Source of the DNA: Pyrenopolyporus hunteri
Taxonomy: Eukaryota; Ascomycota; Sordariomycetes; Xylariales; Hypoxylaceae
DNA: 64,000 nucleotides
Assembly (NCBI GenBank): GCA_902806595.1
Contig: CADCXC010000005.1
Span: 1,488,001-1,552,000 of the forward strand
Direction: 5' to 3'
Below the pieces are notes generated by a model. It searched no databases. It worked only from the letters and a program-made list of their open reading frames with translations, and had not been told where the DNA came from. The position numbers were made by a program, and so were the translations under genes. Shown piece by piece: positions 24,828-36,802 of this stretch. The stretch's first letter is position 1; every line of letters starts with the position of its first letter.

Positions 24828-25605
24828 TTACGACTTCACATTCTTGACCGCGCTCTGGACCAGCATGCGGACGTACCAACGGTGCAAGAATATGATCTTA
24901 GGCGGGATGGGGTGCTCAGCGCCCTCGGTGTAAGGTGCAGCGGAGCTAAACAGGGCCGACTTGAGACTGAACTCAGCCTGCTGCGCTTCCCGGTCGATCT
25001 TAGCGCTGATAAAGATCAGGCCGTCCGAATTCCTTAACCCGGGCTCCAGAGGCGATCCGCCGCAGCGGACGACAATCTGATTGCCCTCATTCTCGACCAC
25101 CTCGAAGTGGTTCGAGAACTTTAGGCCCTGCTCGTACTTGGCGAGTGCGAGGTCCGAGGTGTGCCACAGATAATTCTCCGTTCCCGGCGGCTTGTCGTAC
25201 CTCTCGTGGAACTTGCTCTGGGCCCAAAAGCCTGGTTTTCGGTATTAGTCCATCGGCTCGAAACGACGTCAAATTGTAGGTAAAAATGAAATAAAAGTAA
25301 AAAACCATCATACCCCAGCGACTCCATATACCGCGGCAAAATTCCAGAGTGAGAGCCTTTTCGTCGTCGCGAAGATCGGGTCGGATCTTGCTCAGAGGTA
25401 TGCGCTTGATAACGACGTCTTGGAGCGCCGGGTTGCCTTTCGGGTTGTACTTGGCGTACGTTTTTGTCGTGAACATCGGGTCGCTCTTGGTGAGGTCGAT
25501 TCGGCTCGTGGTGAGGGCGAGGTAGGCCATCCCCACGCCGACGCTGGCCACCCCGCCGGTCATTCCCCAGAGGCTTGTTAACAGCGCTGTCCTAACGATG
25601 CCCAT
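24828..25605 (-). CDS. Conserved fungal protein with N-terminal membrane anchor, 231 aa
   Basis: There are two exons, 25605-25314 and 25231-24828 (82-base intron, GTATGA...CCAG), joined as ...SRWG then FWAQSKFHERYDKPPG. The ATG at 25605 is chosen over an upstream in-frame TTG. The first 35 residues form a Gly/Ala-rich hydrophobic segment (TALLTSLWGMTGGVASVGVG) that could be a membrane anchor or mitochondrial targeting helix. The rest is soluble, with a short-motif core NYLWHTSDLALAKYEQG and IVVRCGGSPLEPGLRNSDG and a C-terminus HRWYVRMLVQSAVKNV. I remember similar unnamed proteins in other filamentous fungi but no function. Codon use agrees with a real gene. Confidence 0.75.
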
Positions 25606-27061
25606 GATTGCTCCCAATTCACGATATAATTAAGATAAGCAACACTGAAATGTCCGTGATAGCTCGTCGCGCACGTGATGGGTCGAAGTTCGAATAGGGT
25701 ATCGCTATTTACGGACCTCCATAATTTATACCTGGCGCGGTGTGCTAGAAATCTGGGGCTCCATCGATCGGAGACTAGGCCGGCACTTTTTATCTACAGC
25801 ATTTGCAAGATGGAAAATCCCTGAGCAATCGTCCTATCAAGGCTCATCGTCAAGTGCCGAAACACAATGAATTCAAGCCCGTCTAGGCAGGCATAAGGTT
25901 GTGCCTTGCGATAAGTTCGTAAGCTGCGTTATACTACATAAGGAATCTATGGGCCACGATGATCTTCTGTGTTACCACGGCAAGCTGACTAGGAATTCTT
26001 ATACGCGTTATATTGGGTATTCCTGGGGTAATACTGAGTAACATGCACATATCTTTAGCTTTCAAGTGCTTAACTTAAGATCTAATCATCACATATTCAG
26101 ATATATTGACTTTCGCATGGAACAGGAACCAAGTACGGAGAGCTAATCTAGAACGGCTGGTCCCAGTGTTGATTTAACAGCGGAAAACCCAAGGGGATGT
26201 ACGTGTGCGACCGAAGCGTGATACACCGAGGGGTGAGCATCACAAAAGAGAAATTGGCAGCATACACAAGTCACTCTGGCACGCAAATATGACCGATAGC
26301 AAGTGGGCGAATAAAAATCGGTTGATTAATCGTGCGAAGTTTTAAAAGTGTGTAATGAGAAAAGGAAGGAAAAAAGATTAGAAAAAAACGAGAAGCTAAA
26401 GATAAAAGCTATCGCATTTATGATCACGTGATTGGGTAGCCCAGCCGTTATTTTCCTCCAAATTTGTACCACAATTTTTTTCTTTCCTCTCTCAAACAAC
26501 ATTCAGCAACGCAACAGCAGCTTCAGTTTCCAAGGATATTAACATATTAACAACCATTATGGCTAACATCTTCGTATGTCGCAAGCTATAGTATAATTTG
26601 CTATTAAGAAGCTTGTCATGAGATGAATATTATCTCCTTCCTACCCGCCGACGAATTGAGGTGGTGGACAAGCGTCCGTCTCTCGACCTCGACGAAGCCG
26701 AAGTGCAGCTGAGCTGACTTGCTGCAACCCACAAATTGCCTACCTCTCGCGCTTCTCAATGCGCGGGAGCGTCAACTTCTTTATAATCGTTCGTGTGGGA
26801 GAAAGAACCAAAGGCCTAGACAGCCGGTCCGATCCACCCTGCTGCCGTAGAGTTGAGTGCGGTAGCAGGACTAATGAGGACAAACACTTTTTTTGCATCT
26901 ACGTAGAGATATATATAAGTGACACTCGAGTTGGGCCCAACGTATGGGATATAATTAGGTAGGTATCTATAGTGCACTTTAACAATAATATATTCAAATT
27001 TACTAAAATCCATCCTCATTATCCCATCGACCCTCGCCTACCTATCTAGGTAGGTAGGTAT
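25606..27061. other. Intergenic, 1.5 kb
   Basis: This is upstream DNA of the preceding minus-strand gene and downstream of the NLP gene. It holds a leader-like pyrimidine and CAACA stretch at 26465-26560 before an isolated ATG (see next entry) and a cctacctatctaggtaggtaggta run at 27036-27060. Confidence 0.45.
26559..26717 (+). other. Possible very small spliced gene or gene relic
   Basis: A 5'-UTR-like stretch (CT tract, then CAA/CAGCAA-rich bases) leads to ATGGCTAACATCTTC and a perfect GTATGT donor at 26574. Joining to an acceptor at 26660 gives a second exon of 19 codons with balanced polar sequence ending at a stop (26717). The predicted peptide would be 23 residues. It could equally be the 5' remnant of a lost gene or the leader of a non-coding RNA. 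Confidence 0.25.
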
Positions 27062-27956
27062 TCACGGATCCCCAGGAGAGCCATCATCCACCCCGCTATC
27101 AAACCCCGGCGCCAAGTCGTTTCTCGCGGCGTCTAAATTGCCCTGAAAACTGGCGTCCTTAAACGCGATCGACGCGCTCCCGAAATCGTACGCCACCAGC
27201 TTATCCCTCAGCTCCGTGCTCGGGAAGCCATTGTACGAGACCAGGGCGCCGTAAAACCAGGCGCCCGTGGCGTTCTCGACGTCGTCGTCGCCGGCGTTCG
27301 CGAAGCGGAAGTCGTGGGTGCCGAGGCCGTCCTTGTGGTAGACGACCTTGGGGTGGGTGCCGCCGTCCCAGCGGACGTCGGCGGCGGCCTTGGTCTCGTA
27401 CTCGCCGTGCTGGGAGACGGCGACGGCCCTGGCCTCGCCGCCCTGCACGAACACCACGACGTGCTCCCAGTCGTTCCGGTGGCCCGGGTCCAGCGGGAAG
27501 TTGGCGAGGGCGACGTCCTTCTCGAAGTAGTAGTCGTACAGGTACGCGCACCACCCGTTGTTGCAGCGCGCCCGCGCGTACACGTTGTTGTTCGCGAGGT
27601 CCGACGCGTCCCGGCAGCCGCTCGACAGCCCGGTGTTCCTGTTGTCGAGCCCCGGGTTGATGTTCCCGTCGGCGTCGATGGCCGGCGTGTTGTAGCACCC
27701 GTCGGTGTCGAAGTCCATCGCCGGCTGCCACCTAGAAGGTGCGTAGTTGAGTATTGTGTCGCTTGTGCCTTGATTACGAGAAGCTATATGAAACTCACTT
27801 CTTATCGTCGGCCGTGGCCTTCTCTGGGAGGGCCCGTGGCGGATCTCGGGTCACTAGGTGTAAGAGATGCTCGATAGGGCTACCGTTCACGGCGGGGATG
27901 GAAGTTGCCATCAACAAAGCCAGCCCTGTGGCGGCGAGGCTCTTCTGGATAGACAT
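27062..27956 (-). CDS. Necrosis- and ethylene-inducing-like protein (NLP), type II, 275 aa
   Basis: There are two exons, 27956-27799 and 27731-27062 (67-base intron, GTGAGT...CTAG). The first exon encodes a hydrophobic secretion signal of about 21 residues and a short pro-like stretch with a dibasic-type site. The mature part has four Cys (about 65, 92, 109, 114), the arrangement of type II NLPs with the second disulfide. The heptapeptide region at 136-143 reads GHRNDWEH: the family consensus is GHRHDWEH, so the second His is Asn here. The His, Asp and Glu that bind the metal in type I structures are present. NLPs are secreted and bind plant sphingolipids; many trigger necrosis, others do not. 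Length is normal, with no breaks. Activity cannot be predicted from this. Confidence 0.93.
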
Positions 27957-29783
27957 CTTGATAGACGACTTCTCTAGCTAGGTCTAGAGTCGGGATGGCC
28001 GTAGGCTTGGCGGTTGACCCCGTCCGTCAAGCGTGAACCCCAAGGGGATCCCCATCTTCTATATACTAATCGCCAAGTTATTCCGCCGTCTGATGCTACG
28101 ATACTACGCCTAGTTCCTCTATTCCTTCACGACATGGTTATTAAATCGGCCTTGGAGTCCTGGAGTAGAGCAAGATGGGGTTTAGTTGACCTAGTATGTA
28201 AACAGGGGTCTCCTCAGGGGCTGATACGGCCCGCCTTCCTGATTCGGAATTGCATGGACGTTCACGTCACCCTCCCGGGCCTTGCGTCTCCTTCGTCGCG
28301 CTTCACTTAGACCGTTTTGTAGAGAACCGCCGAGTTCTTAAACGACCTACGCTACGTACCTGGCTCCCTATCGATTCCGCAACGTGCCGGAATTCTGATC
28401 CGGGACAGGTACGCCGGGAACCGCGCCATCCCCGCTCTCGTGAAAATGTCTTGGTACACATAAACAAGCACGTTCACGGTAATCTGCATGATATTAATCC
28501 AAAGTATCCCGTTAAATAGATTCGATCATGGCGTCAGCTACCGTAGCATCGGCCGATCTTGAGGCTGAGCCACGCTCCGAGCATCTGGCCGATCTCCTTG
28601 GGAGTTTTTAAACTCGTTAAGCTTTTTTTACCGGTTACCAGAAACGGCCTAAAGCTCAGTTAGGCACTACGAATCAGCCCGTCCGTCGTTTATCCCGGCC
28701 TCCTTCCCATTTCTACTCTCCCCACCGAGGCCCTTGATGCTGTCTACCCCACAAGTCCGTGTTTCTTCTAAATTTGTCTCTTGGGCCGGTCTCCCCGCAC
28801 GGCATCGCGGTGTCGTGACGTTGTGCTGTAAAGTACATACTTACTACTTAGGTATGTATAGGTGGTGAGGAGTTTGAAACCTAGGTACATACCTAGATTT
28901 CCGCGTTGCTTTATTGGTCGTTCCGCACCACGTGTAGTAATCCCCTATACTTAACCGTTGTCACCTAACTACCTACTCCCAAGAGCTCTATTCGGTGGGC
29001 GTATGGTGTCTATGTATTTGCGTCTCCAAAAGGGACCGCCGGACTCCAATCCCGCCATTGGATAAGATCCCACACGTGTGCCGACCTAGGGGTCTCGACA
29101 GTTACGGAAGCTATCACTATGCCGTGCGTTAGGTAGCAATACAGTATTACCTACATGTGTAGGTTAGCAGCAAATAGAAAGGCAAATAAGAGGCACCGGC
29201 TTGGCGCTGTCGAGCTATAGCCAATGTTAATCGCATGCGCGCGATTTGGGGTTATCTACCCTCCTGGGAGTAGACAGCAATAGCTGTGTAAGAATTGGGT
29301 TCTAGCTCCGGGTATTGAGACCTAAGATCCAGCTCCAAACCTTGAGAGAGAAAATAATGAATTAGATAAGTTCAATGATCAGATAGATCGTGGGCATTAC
29401 GTAGTATATACTCTTGAATAATCTCGATTGGTAGTACACCTTATAACATGAATTTCATCATCACACCTCATAAGTCTATTCCTCGTGCGTTCCTGTACCG
29501 TTTCCATCCGCATACATGTAGTCTTATCATACCCAGGGTATATATTACACGTTACATTCCCCAACCGTTTGTCATTGCCCTTATCATTGTAGTCATCTCT
29601 GCCCTCAGCCTTGTTCCCCGTAGATACCGTACAAATTCTCTTCCCCCTCCACAGACATCTCTACATAGATAGGAAGATAGATAAACAAGGTATATACCAA
29701 GGTATGTGAGTACCCAATATTTCCCTTAGAAAGAATCCCCGAACGCAAGCCCAAGCTGAACTCTAATGAAAACAGGTCAAGGT
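27957..29783. other. Intergenic, 1.8 kb
   Basis: This lies between the 5' end of the NLP gene and the 3' end of the Zn2Cys6 regulator. The first several hundred bases should hold the NLP promoter. No credible exon, RNA gene or transposon is seen; open frames are 60-100 codons without family resemblance. Confidence 0.5.
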
Positions 29784-32370
29784 CTAATACTGCCCATCGA
29801 ACAGGTACCTCTCGTCCGTGAAGGAGAGCAGGAACCGCGCCACCAGACGGCCCGTGTAGTTCAGCGACACGTCGCGCGGGAATGGGTGCCCCTCCCAGTT
29901 AGGCAGGATGGGGTCTGCGACGAGGAAGTCGAGCTCGTGCCCTGTCGTATTTGTTTTCGTTAACGCACCACCTTAACAAAGAACATATATAGTACATATG
30001 AAGAAGAGGGATATAAAGACTTACAGCCATCGCCCTGAAGCAGCTCCTTCAACTCCGTCACCATCTGGGCCGCCGCATCATCAAGCTCAGCGACCTGGGC
30101 AAGATTGCCATCGGCCAGGGGGTTGAACGCCTTAGCACCGGTATCGCGAGTGTGCGTCTGGTATATCTGGTGGAACTGGTATGCGAATTGCTTGAACGGG
30201 AGATTATCAATCTCGCGGCAGAGGTCAAGGGCGAAGTCGCGGCGGTACTCGGGTTTAGAGCGGTTGCGGAACGCGATCTCGTTCTGTGAGATGACGAACG
30301 TGTCGGCGGCTGTCTCTACCGTCTCCATGAACAGGCACAGCACTAAGAAAGCTGCTAGGCACGGCGCCCACTCGCGCCGGAGCTTCGGCTTCAGCGACTT
30401 CGAGAACCCGTCAAAAAGTGTTTGCGTCTCCTTTAGCAACATCTCGTCTAAGACCGCTTTCACTTGCCGGTTGAGCACCCGCGTCGTCAGCCACGGATTG
30501 TTCTGCGCCACCATATTGGTGTCCCGCAGACTGACGATAGTTGCGTTCGTCAGACACAGCTGCCGTGTCATCACGTAGTGCGTGACATAAATAGAAAGCG
30601 CGCGCCTGACCATAGCCGACTGTGAAGGCTGCAGTTGATGGTGATTTGTTAGCCTATGCTCGTGCAATCAAGGGAGCTATTTGTATCTCCTTACCTCGGA
30701 GCGCTGGGCGAAGCGCTGGACGATCGACAGTACCTTGCGCGGCACTTGAGTCGCCCGGATGGAATCTGTGACTTGTTCGGCATACAAGGGTTCCGAAGTT
30801 AAGTTCTGAATGTATTCGCGGGCTCTCTTCTTCAGCTCCTCCCTCTGCGCCGAGTTCTCCGGATCAATGCCAATTGGGGCCGCACCTCTCGACTGTAGGT
30901 CCATTTGGCTATTACCCATGTTCATGTGCCAGTGTTGAAGGATCTCGAAGGATTTGGGTGTGAAGAAGCTGGCGGGGATGGTGAGCGTTGAGGCGAACCT
31001 GGTACCAGAGAACAGCTCGACGGAACAGGTGAGCTCTGTGCCGTTGGGTCTGAAGTTCTCCACGTTCTCGCTGATGAAGCTTGCGATTTGGTCTTTCTTA
31101 AAGTGACTCCGGACAAAATCGGGGAACAACACAGGGAGGAAGTCCCCGAATTGCCAACACATTATCTGGGGGACCTGAGCTGAAAGCTTCTTGCAGTTCT
31201 TGCACGGCCGCTCTTTATCGCACTTCACCTTGCGACTACACGTATCAAGGTTGAGTTATCTGCTAACCAATAAAAATCAGGGGTTATAGTTACATACCTA
31301 TGACAGCAGAAACAAGCACCCAGCCTCCGTACTTGCAAGGCGCTCTCCTTAGTATCGTGCGTCAAGGGCCCCTTTCTGCCTCTCTGGGTCGTTCGCATAG
31401 CTTCGAAACACTCGAACGGGTTTGGCTTTCCCGATTGTTGGTTGATGAGGTTCGGCGTCATGATAACGAACTTGCTCGACGGCTCGGCCTTCCTCTTTTC
31501 GATCTTATAGCCGCTGCTCTTGACTTTCCGTATAGGACTTGCGCCCTTGCCAGGTTCTGTCTTGACATACGGAGATCTCGGGCTCGACTGAAGGGAGCTC
31601 TGCGTCGGGGATCGCTGCTCGGGGGAGTGTGACGCTAAGCTGTTCGCCTCGTCGACTGGTACCGGCGAGAAGTCTTCGTTCTTCAAATTCATCGGCGCCC
31701 ACGGCGGAACGTTGTTATCGTTTCGGAACTGCGGCGGGATACCGAGATCGACTGACTGCGGCGCCATCTCGAACCCTCCCAGTCCCGCCATGTCGGTAGC
31801 CATGTTACCCTGAAATGTCGAGTAAAATTGAGCCATGTCCATGCCTACAATGCTCGGATTAAAACCAAGACCCGAATTGTGACGTGTGGAATTCGTGCGC
31901 TCGGACTCACTAGTAAATGGCTCATTGAATAATAGTTCCTGGTCACTAGTCATGAATTGCTGTTGCTCGTCGAAGGTAGACAGCAATTGGCTCCCCATGC
32001 CGGCGGATGCCATTACGGAGACGTCTGTCGCATGGTCGGGATAGGAACTGGAGGGCGCCGTATGAGAGTGGTGCTCGTGGTCCAGTTGTAAGGGAGACAT
32101 GGCGACGGGAGAGGTCTGCATCTGATTGGGATAAGTCCCGATCATTCCCCAGCTACGCATACTCGAGTTAGATGGGCTGGGCATAAAACCAACAGAGGCT
32201 GGGTACGACGAGTCTATACGCTGCCACGACCCGTCGGATTCATCGCCAGACTCCATATGGGGGAAGCTGTGTTTGGAGGATGGTGAGGCAGACGCGACTG
32301 ACGCCATGGTGGTTGATGTTCTCTCGCGGGCGGATATTGTATCGAGAAGCGCATAAACCCAATCACCCAT
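29784..32370 (-). CDS. Zn2Cys6 transcription regulator, 791 aa
   Basis: There are four exons: 32370-31298, 31235-30695, 30628-30025 and 29941-29784. All introns are GT...AG (62-83 bases) and the total is an exact reading frame. The N-terminal 300 residues are Ser/Pro/Gln/Met-rich, as in activation regions. The zinc cluster lies unusually far in, with Cys353, 356, 363, 369, 372 and 384 (CFCCHSRKVKCDKERPCKNC, then 11 residues to the last Cys, longer than the common 6-9). Next comes a conserved-looking CWQFGDFLPVLFPDFVRSHF block and a helical C-terminal region ending DERYLFDGQY. It is a nuclear DNA-binding regulator; target genes are unknown. Most fungal Zn2Cys6 proteins carry the cluster at the N-terminus, so this central position marks a distinct subgroup. 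The first intron falls right after the second Cys pair. Confidence 0.9.
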
Positions 32371-32421
32371 ATACTTATTAATAGCCTCACGGTCTCCAAG
32401 AATCCTCCTCAGCTGTGCTGT

Positions 32422-32454
32422 GTGGGCAGCGAGTGGGCAGCGAGTGGGCAGCGC
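32422..32454. repeat. Three tandem 11-base units
   Basis: The unit gtgggcagcga occurs three times head to tail (last copy ends in c), about 55-85 bases before the start codon of the minus-strand regulator. It would lie in its leader or core promoter. Confidence 0.85.
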
Positions 32455-33900
32455 GTGTGGGAATCACGATAATGACGGGGCTGTTTGCCGTGGAGTTCGT
32501 ACTACGGTATGTAATGGATGTATGTATGGATGTGTGTATGGACGCATGTATTATGTATGCAAAATGCTAGGCGAGCAAACAGGAACTACAAGTCGTAGGG
32601 ACTAGCAGAAGAAAAGAGAGGGATTAGGAAAGGAGGGGCCGGTTCGCCGGTATGGTTTATTCGACGGTTGATTTCTTGAGGAATCTCCTAAACGAGTTTT
32701 CTAAACGAATTTCCTAACAGGGTCTGTTCGGTGACAGATAGGCGAGTGACAGTTGCAGATTTCGAAGCCCCGGAATTCCCGTCATTGGGGACATATCATC
32801 AGGAAACATCGAAAGACAGCCTCGAGCTGAGAAGAGCGACGCTGCATACATAGTACATGTATTGTTCAAAGGTGGCAGCAAGGAAATATCGAGGGACTTG
32901 CTCCGCCACAGGCAGAACTGCAGGCGTACTAGGCTCGATCGGATGACCGACAGAGACTGAGCTGCGACGAGAATGTTAATGCGCTAGACCCCATGTGGGT
33001 TTCGGTGTCGATCCCACGGGGCTCAATCCTAGGTACGTACATCTGCCTACGAATGTACTATGTAGGTACCTAGGTACACGCCTCAATACAACATCGAGCA
33101 CGTTGCCTATCTCGGGCCAGTACCTCCATGCATTCCATACATTAGGTCCATACATGTCCATATATGAGCTTAGGTACCTAGGTACATTTATGTACCTCGT
33201 ACACAACAGCACAGCGTGAGCGCCAAGGAACATGTGTGTCACCATTATCTGAAGCGAAGAAATCGAAAAATTAGGGGAAGGGAAGGAAGGGGGGCCCGGA
33301 AGCGGGGGCGGGGTTTAGGTATTTGTCGACATTTTGACTTACAGACTAAAATAATTAACGGGGAAACGAACGGAGAGACAGACAGGGAGGGAGAAAGAGA
33401 GCCCTATATATATGTAGGGTAGATAGGTAGTTATCTACCTACCTCAGAAAGACGAACAGGTAAGTTGATCGGTGTCCGGTAGCCCTTGAAGTCGTTTAAA
33501 TTCTGTCATTTATCAGATTAGAAATCATCGTCATACGTACATACCCATCTTCCACAGATTCCAGAAATACACAGCTGGCTAATCCAAGTACGGGAGAAAG
33601 ACGTTGATGAACTGCAGGGGTTTATGCCCGAGTTGTGTTGTAATCACACAGATTTGCACAGTTGGGCGGGAGCTGATGTACAGGATGTGCAATTATTCGA
33701 ACCCAAATTTCTTCATATTTCGTGCCCAACAGCGTCCATTCGTCCAATCCCGCTATAGCAATTCTGACTTGACCGCCTGAGAACCCGTCGGGAAAAAAAG
33801 AAGAAGAGACAAATAAATCCATCTAGCTTGGCTGCGTTAGGAGAAGAATAAGTGAAGACAGAATAAAAACAAGTAACAAGTACATCACCATGCTTTGCTA

Positions 33901-33920
33901 GCTCGCTCGCTCGCTCGCTC
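33901..33920. repeat. (GCTC)5 microsatellite
   Basis: Five perfect copies of gctc. It lies in the gap between two minus-strand genes. Confidence 0.9.
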
Positions 33921-34277
33921 CTTGAAAATGAGACAAGTCTATCCCACTCATCGTAATGTTCCGAATTCGCCTGCCTCCCCAAGACCGGACCGGAACAGAT
34001 ACTACCGTATCACACCTCGAAACAACGGGCAATTTGCCTCTTTTTCCATCCATGCTGTCGACGAAAACAGTAGATCAAGAGAAATCATCATGGCTTCGTT
34101 TCATCCAAACATATCAGTGGTCTCGTACATTATCTTTTGTGAAACATATTATTGGGGGCCGATCCGGGCGCTGCCCAATGGGTTACCCCTCGGGGGAGGG
34201 TCCTCGTTCGCTGGAAAAGCGTCGAGGTTTAAAACGTTGATATCATCGGTAGTTATATCCAATGGTGGTTGTATCGT

Positions 34278-35413
34278 TCAGCGGAACCGTGCTGACGCCG
34301 CAGCACTCCGTTCCTGAATCTGCTGTTCGGTTGAAACGTATAGTCGGTCCAGGTAGTCCATTGCGGCCGCGTCCTTGAGGATCTTGGCAACCTGGATACC
34401 CGCACTGATTAGTTGAAGGATGTTCCGGTCATCCTTCAGCGGGCGCGACTGATGCTTCGCAGCATGTCGCATCTCCAAAGAATTCTCCAAAATGGTCACA
34501 AACTGCTTGATCTGTCCGTTATAGAGTACCCGGGCGGGTATTCGCCTCTTGGTCGCGAGGCGCTTCAGTAAGTAGACCCATTCGGTCCACTCCCTATCCT
34601 GCGGTCTCTCGACCGGCCTCATGTCCTGAGTCAAAGGAATTGGGAATTGATACTTTGCAACAAAGTCGAACGCGCACTGCGAGAGTCGATCGTTGACCTG
34701 GGTCAGGACACTATCCTGCTCTTGCACCAAAAGATTGGTAGGGAGATGTGGTAACTCCCTCTCCTGCATGGCCACATAATCCGGCGGGGGCCTCGCTAGA
34801 AATTGATGCGGTCCATCGAACTCGTCCCTATTAGAAGGACGTCTCTGGGGACGGCCCTTGCCACTGTTCTTGGACTTCCCCGCGGGCGCGGTGTTTCCTC
34901 CGTTATTATCCAGGGCGTAATCCGATAAACTGGGGGATGTAATGATATCATCAACAGAATCCGTCGGGGAGTATCTGCCCGGAGCATCCCAACCTTGTGA
35001 GCTTGTGCTATTATACGAGCCATAGGCCCCCCCGGAAGACGTTCCATAGGGCCCGGGCTGCGCTCTCGAGATGTAAACCGGCGATGAGGAATAAGCAGAC
35101 TGGTACCGCCCGACTGGACCACTGGTCCCCACTACCGACACGCTGGCCGGCGAACTGTATGCTGGACCGCACCCGGACGAGTATACCACACTTCGGAAGC
35201 CTGAGTTATTCCCATGGTCTACAAAACGGGGGGGGATTTTTCTCAATTCGCCCTTACCTTGAACCCGAGTACCCGCTATCACGGGTGCTACCTAGATACG
35301 CACTATCATTGTAAATGACGCTTGAGGAAGTCAGCTCGACCGCAACGAAATAGACCGGTGGGCATGGTTCAATGATCGCACCTGCGCGAGGAGTGCCAGG
35401 ACCCGTTCGACAT
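34278..35413 (-). CDS. Unrecognised conserved-type fungal protein, about 350 aa (N-terminus uncertain)
   Basis: The main exon is open from about 35240 down to the stop at 34278. It has no ATG near its upstream end (the open frame only begins with GTG), so the start lies in upstream exons. The best candidate start is the ATG at 35413 (MSNGSWHSSR), spliced by a GTGCGA donor to a short exon that reads SAYLGSTRDSGYSGSR. The join to the main exon is ambiguous because the best donor and acceptor disagree in phase. The first 120 residues are Ser/Gly/Tyr-rich. The C-terminal 200 are helical and charged (REWTEWVYLLKRLATKRRIP, LEMRHAAKHQSRPLKDDRN), the part most likely conserved. No known domain is recognised. 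Possibly a nuclear or RNA-linked factor, judging only by the basic patch. Confidence 0.65.
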
Positions 35414-36723
35414 GGCAGAAGTTCGATACCCTATTTCCTGCTGGGCCATGTCCATAAAACTTCTTCGAGAGACAAAGAAAAAGAAAAAAACGTGGCCGAC
35501 AGGGCGGAGGAGAGGCTCTGAGATGAAATAAGAACTGCACTAGTTCCCGCGAAGTTAAATATATCCGGCGATATAGACCTGGCTCTCCAGAATAAGGGTC
35601 CCAGAAATACCCTTTTTAACACGGTTTCTAAGTCTGGGTCCCTGGGATCCACGGCTGATATCCTTTGAGGATTAGACTGGCTCGGTTCTGGAGCGGTGAA
35701 TAGCGGTTGCGCTGCTGACCGGGAAGGGAAATGGGAGTCAAGTGGCTCGGCGGATTCGGTAGCAACCTCGGAAGGACAACATAGACCCGGATGCGAAAGG
35801 AATATCGCATGCTCCAATAGAGATGAAACCTTGGGGAAGTGTGGAATATCTTCACCTTTTTCCAGGGAAGGAAAGCTCTCGATCGAGTTGTTTTCTTTTA
35901 AGCTCCCAGTCCGAGGCGTGGGCACTTTATGCTATGATGAAGTCGGCCAGGATTTCGCCACCAGGTACGGGCCAGTTGGTGTTTTTTTGGGAGGTGACGG
36001 GGCGCGCCGAGCAAGGCACTCGCTAACGCCAATATCAAGGGGCTCGCCCCAGCTCGCTCTAATTCAAACTCTGGGGCTTGTAACGTCGTAGGCTCGAGGC
36101 GGACCGCACGCGCTTAGGCGGGGAGGATTTAGTTAGGGATGGGTACAAGTGCCGTCTCGGGAGTCTACCACCGATTCGAGACGGGGCTGGACGAATCGGC
36201 CAATCCCGAAGGAGTCAAGATCGACCAAGGAAAGCGGTTTGATAGAAAGGTAAGCCAGATGACGGGCTCGAAAAGAGATGCTGCGAAAAGTGCTAGGAAC
36301 ACCTTGCCTATAATGCGAGCATTCAACGAGAAACGCCGTCCCCAAACCCATGATAATAATAATAATACATAGCAGGGCCCATCCACTCAGGCAGCGGGAT
36401 ACGGAAAAGAGCCGTAATTGGTCGTTGCAACCCAATGGCTGTAGGGCAGCATTGGGCAGCTGAGAACTAGAGAGTGTCTCTTCCGTTCCTGCTTGCCCGC
36501 CTTATTGCCCAAAGATTGTAGTCTCTGAAGGGGGTATTAGCCTAGAGCGTTGCAGGGTAATTCCTGGTGGACGAATGGCGGTGACCCTCCAAGGCGGACT
36601 ATCTGACTAGATTGGGCAGAAAAGCGTCGCACGAGGGCGTAGCCCAACCCCAACCCGCAGCGCAGTTGCAGGTACGTTGCTGCCCGGGAGCATTCCTACA
36701 TGTATGTGTTCAAGGTCCTGTCG

Positions 36724-36802
36724 ACGTATGTATATGTGTATGTGTATGTGCGTGTGTATGTACGTAGGTGTATGTACGTAGGTGTGTATGGTAAGTATGG
36801 TA
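36724..36802. repeat. TATG/TGTG microsatellite
   Basis: This is about 80 bases of imperfect gtatgtgtatgtg repeats, including the duplicated word tatgtacgtaggtg. Confidence 0.8.

Larger units (their letters stand above)
32371..34277. other. Intergenic, 1.9 kb, upstream of Zn2Cys6 regulator
   Basis: This holds the promoter and leader of the regulator at 32370. It contains an 11-base triple repeat, TACCTAGG-type palindromes at 33061-33080 and 33171-33186, a short hairpin gtggg...cccac at about 32996-33018, and a (GCTC)5 run. No coding exon is supported. Confidence 0.5.

Noticed and set aside
27201..27877. Two open frames of 176-187 codons over the NLP gene
   Set aside because: Out-of-frame shadows; the NLP frame explains the region, including signal peptide and Cys pattern.
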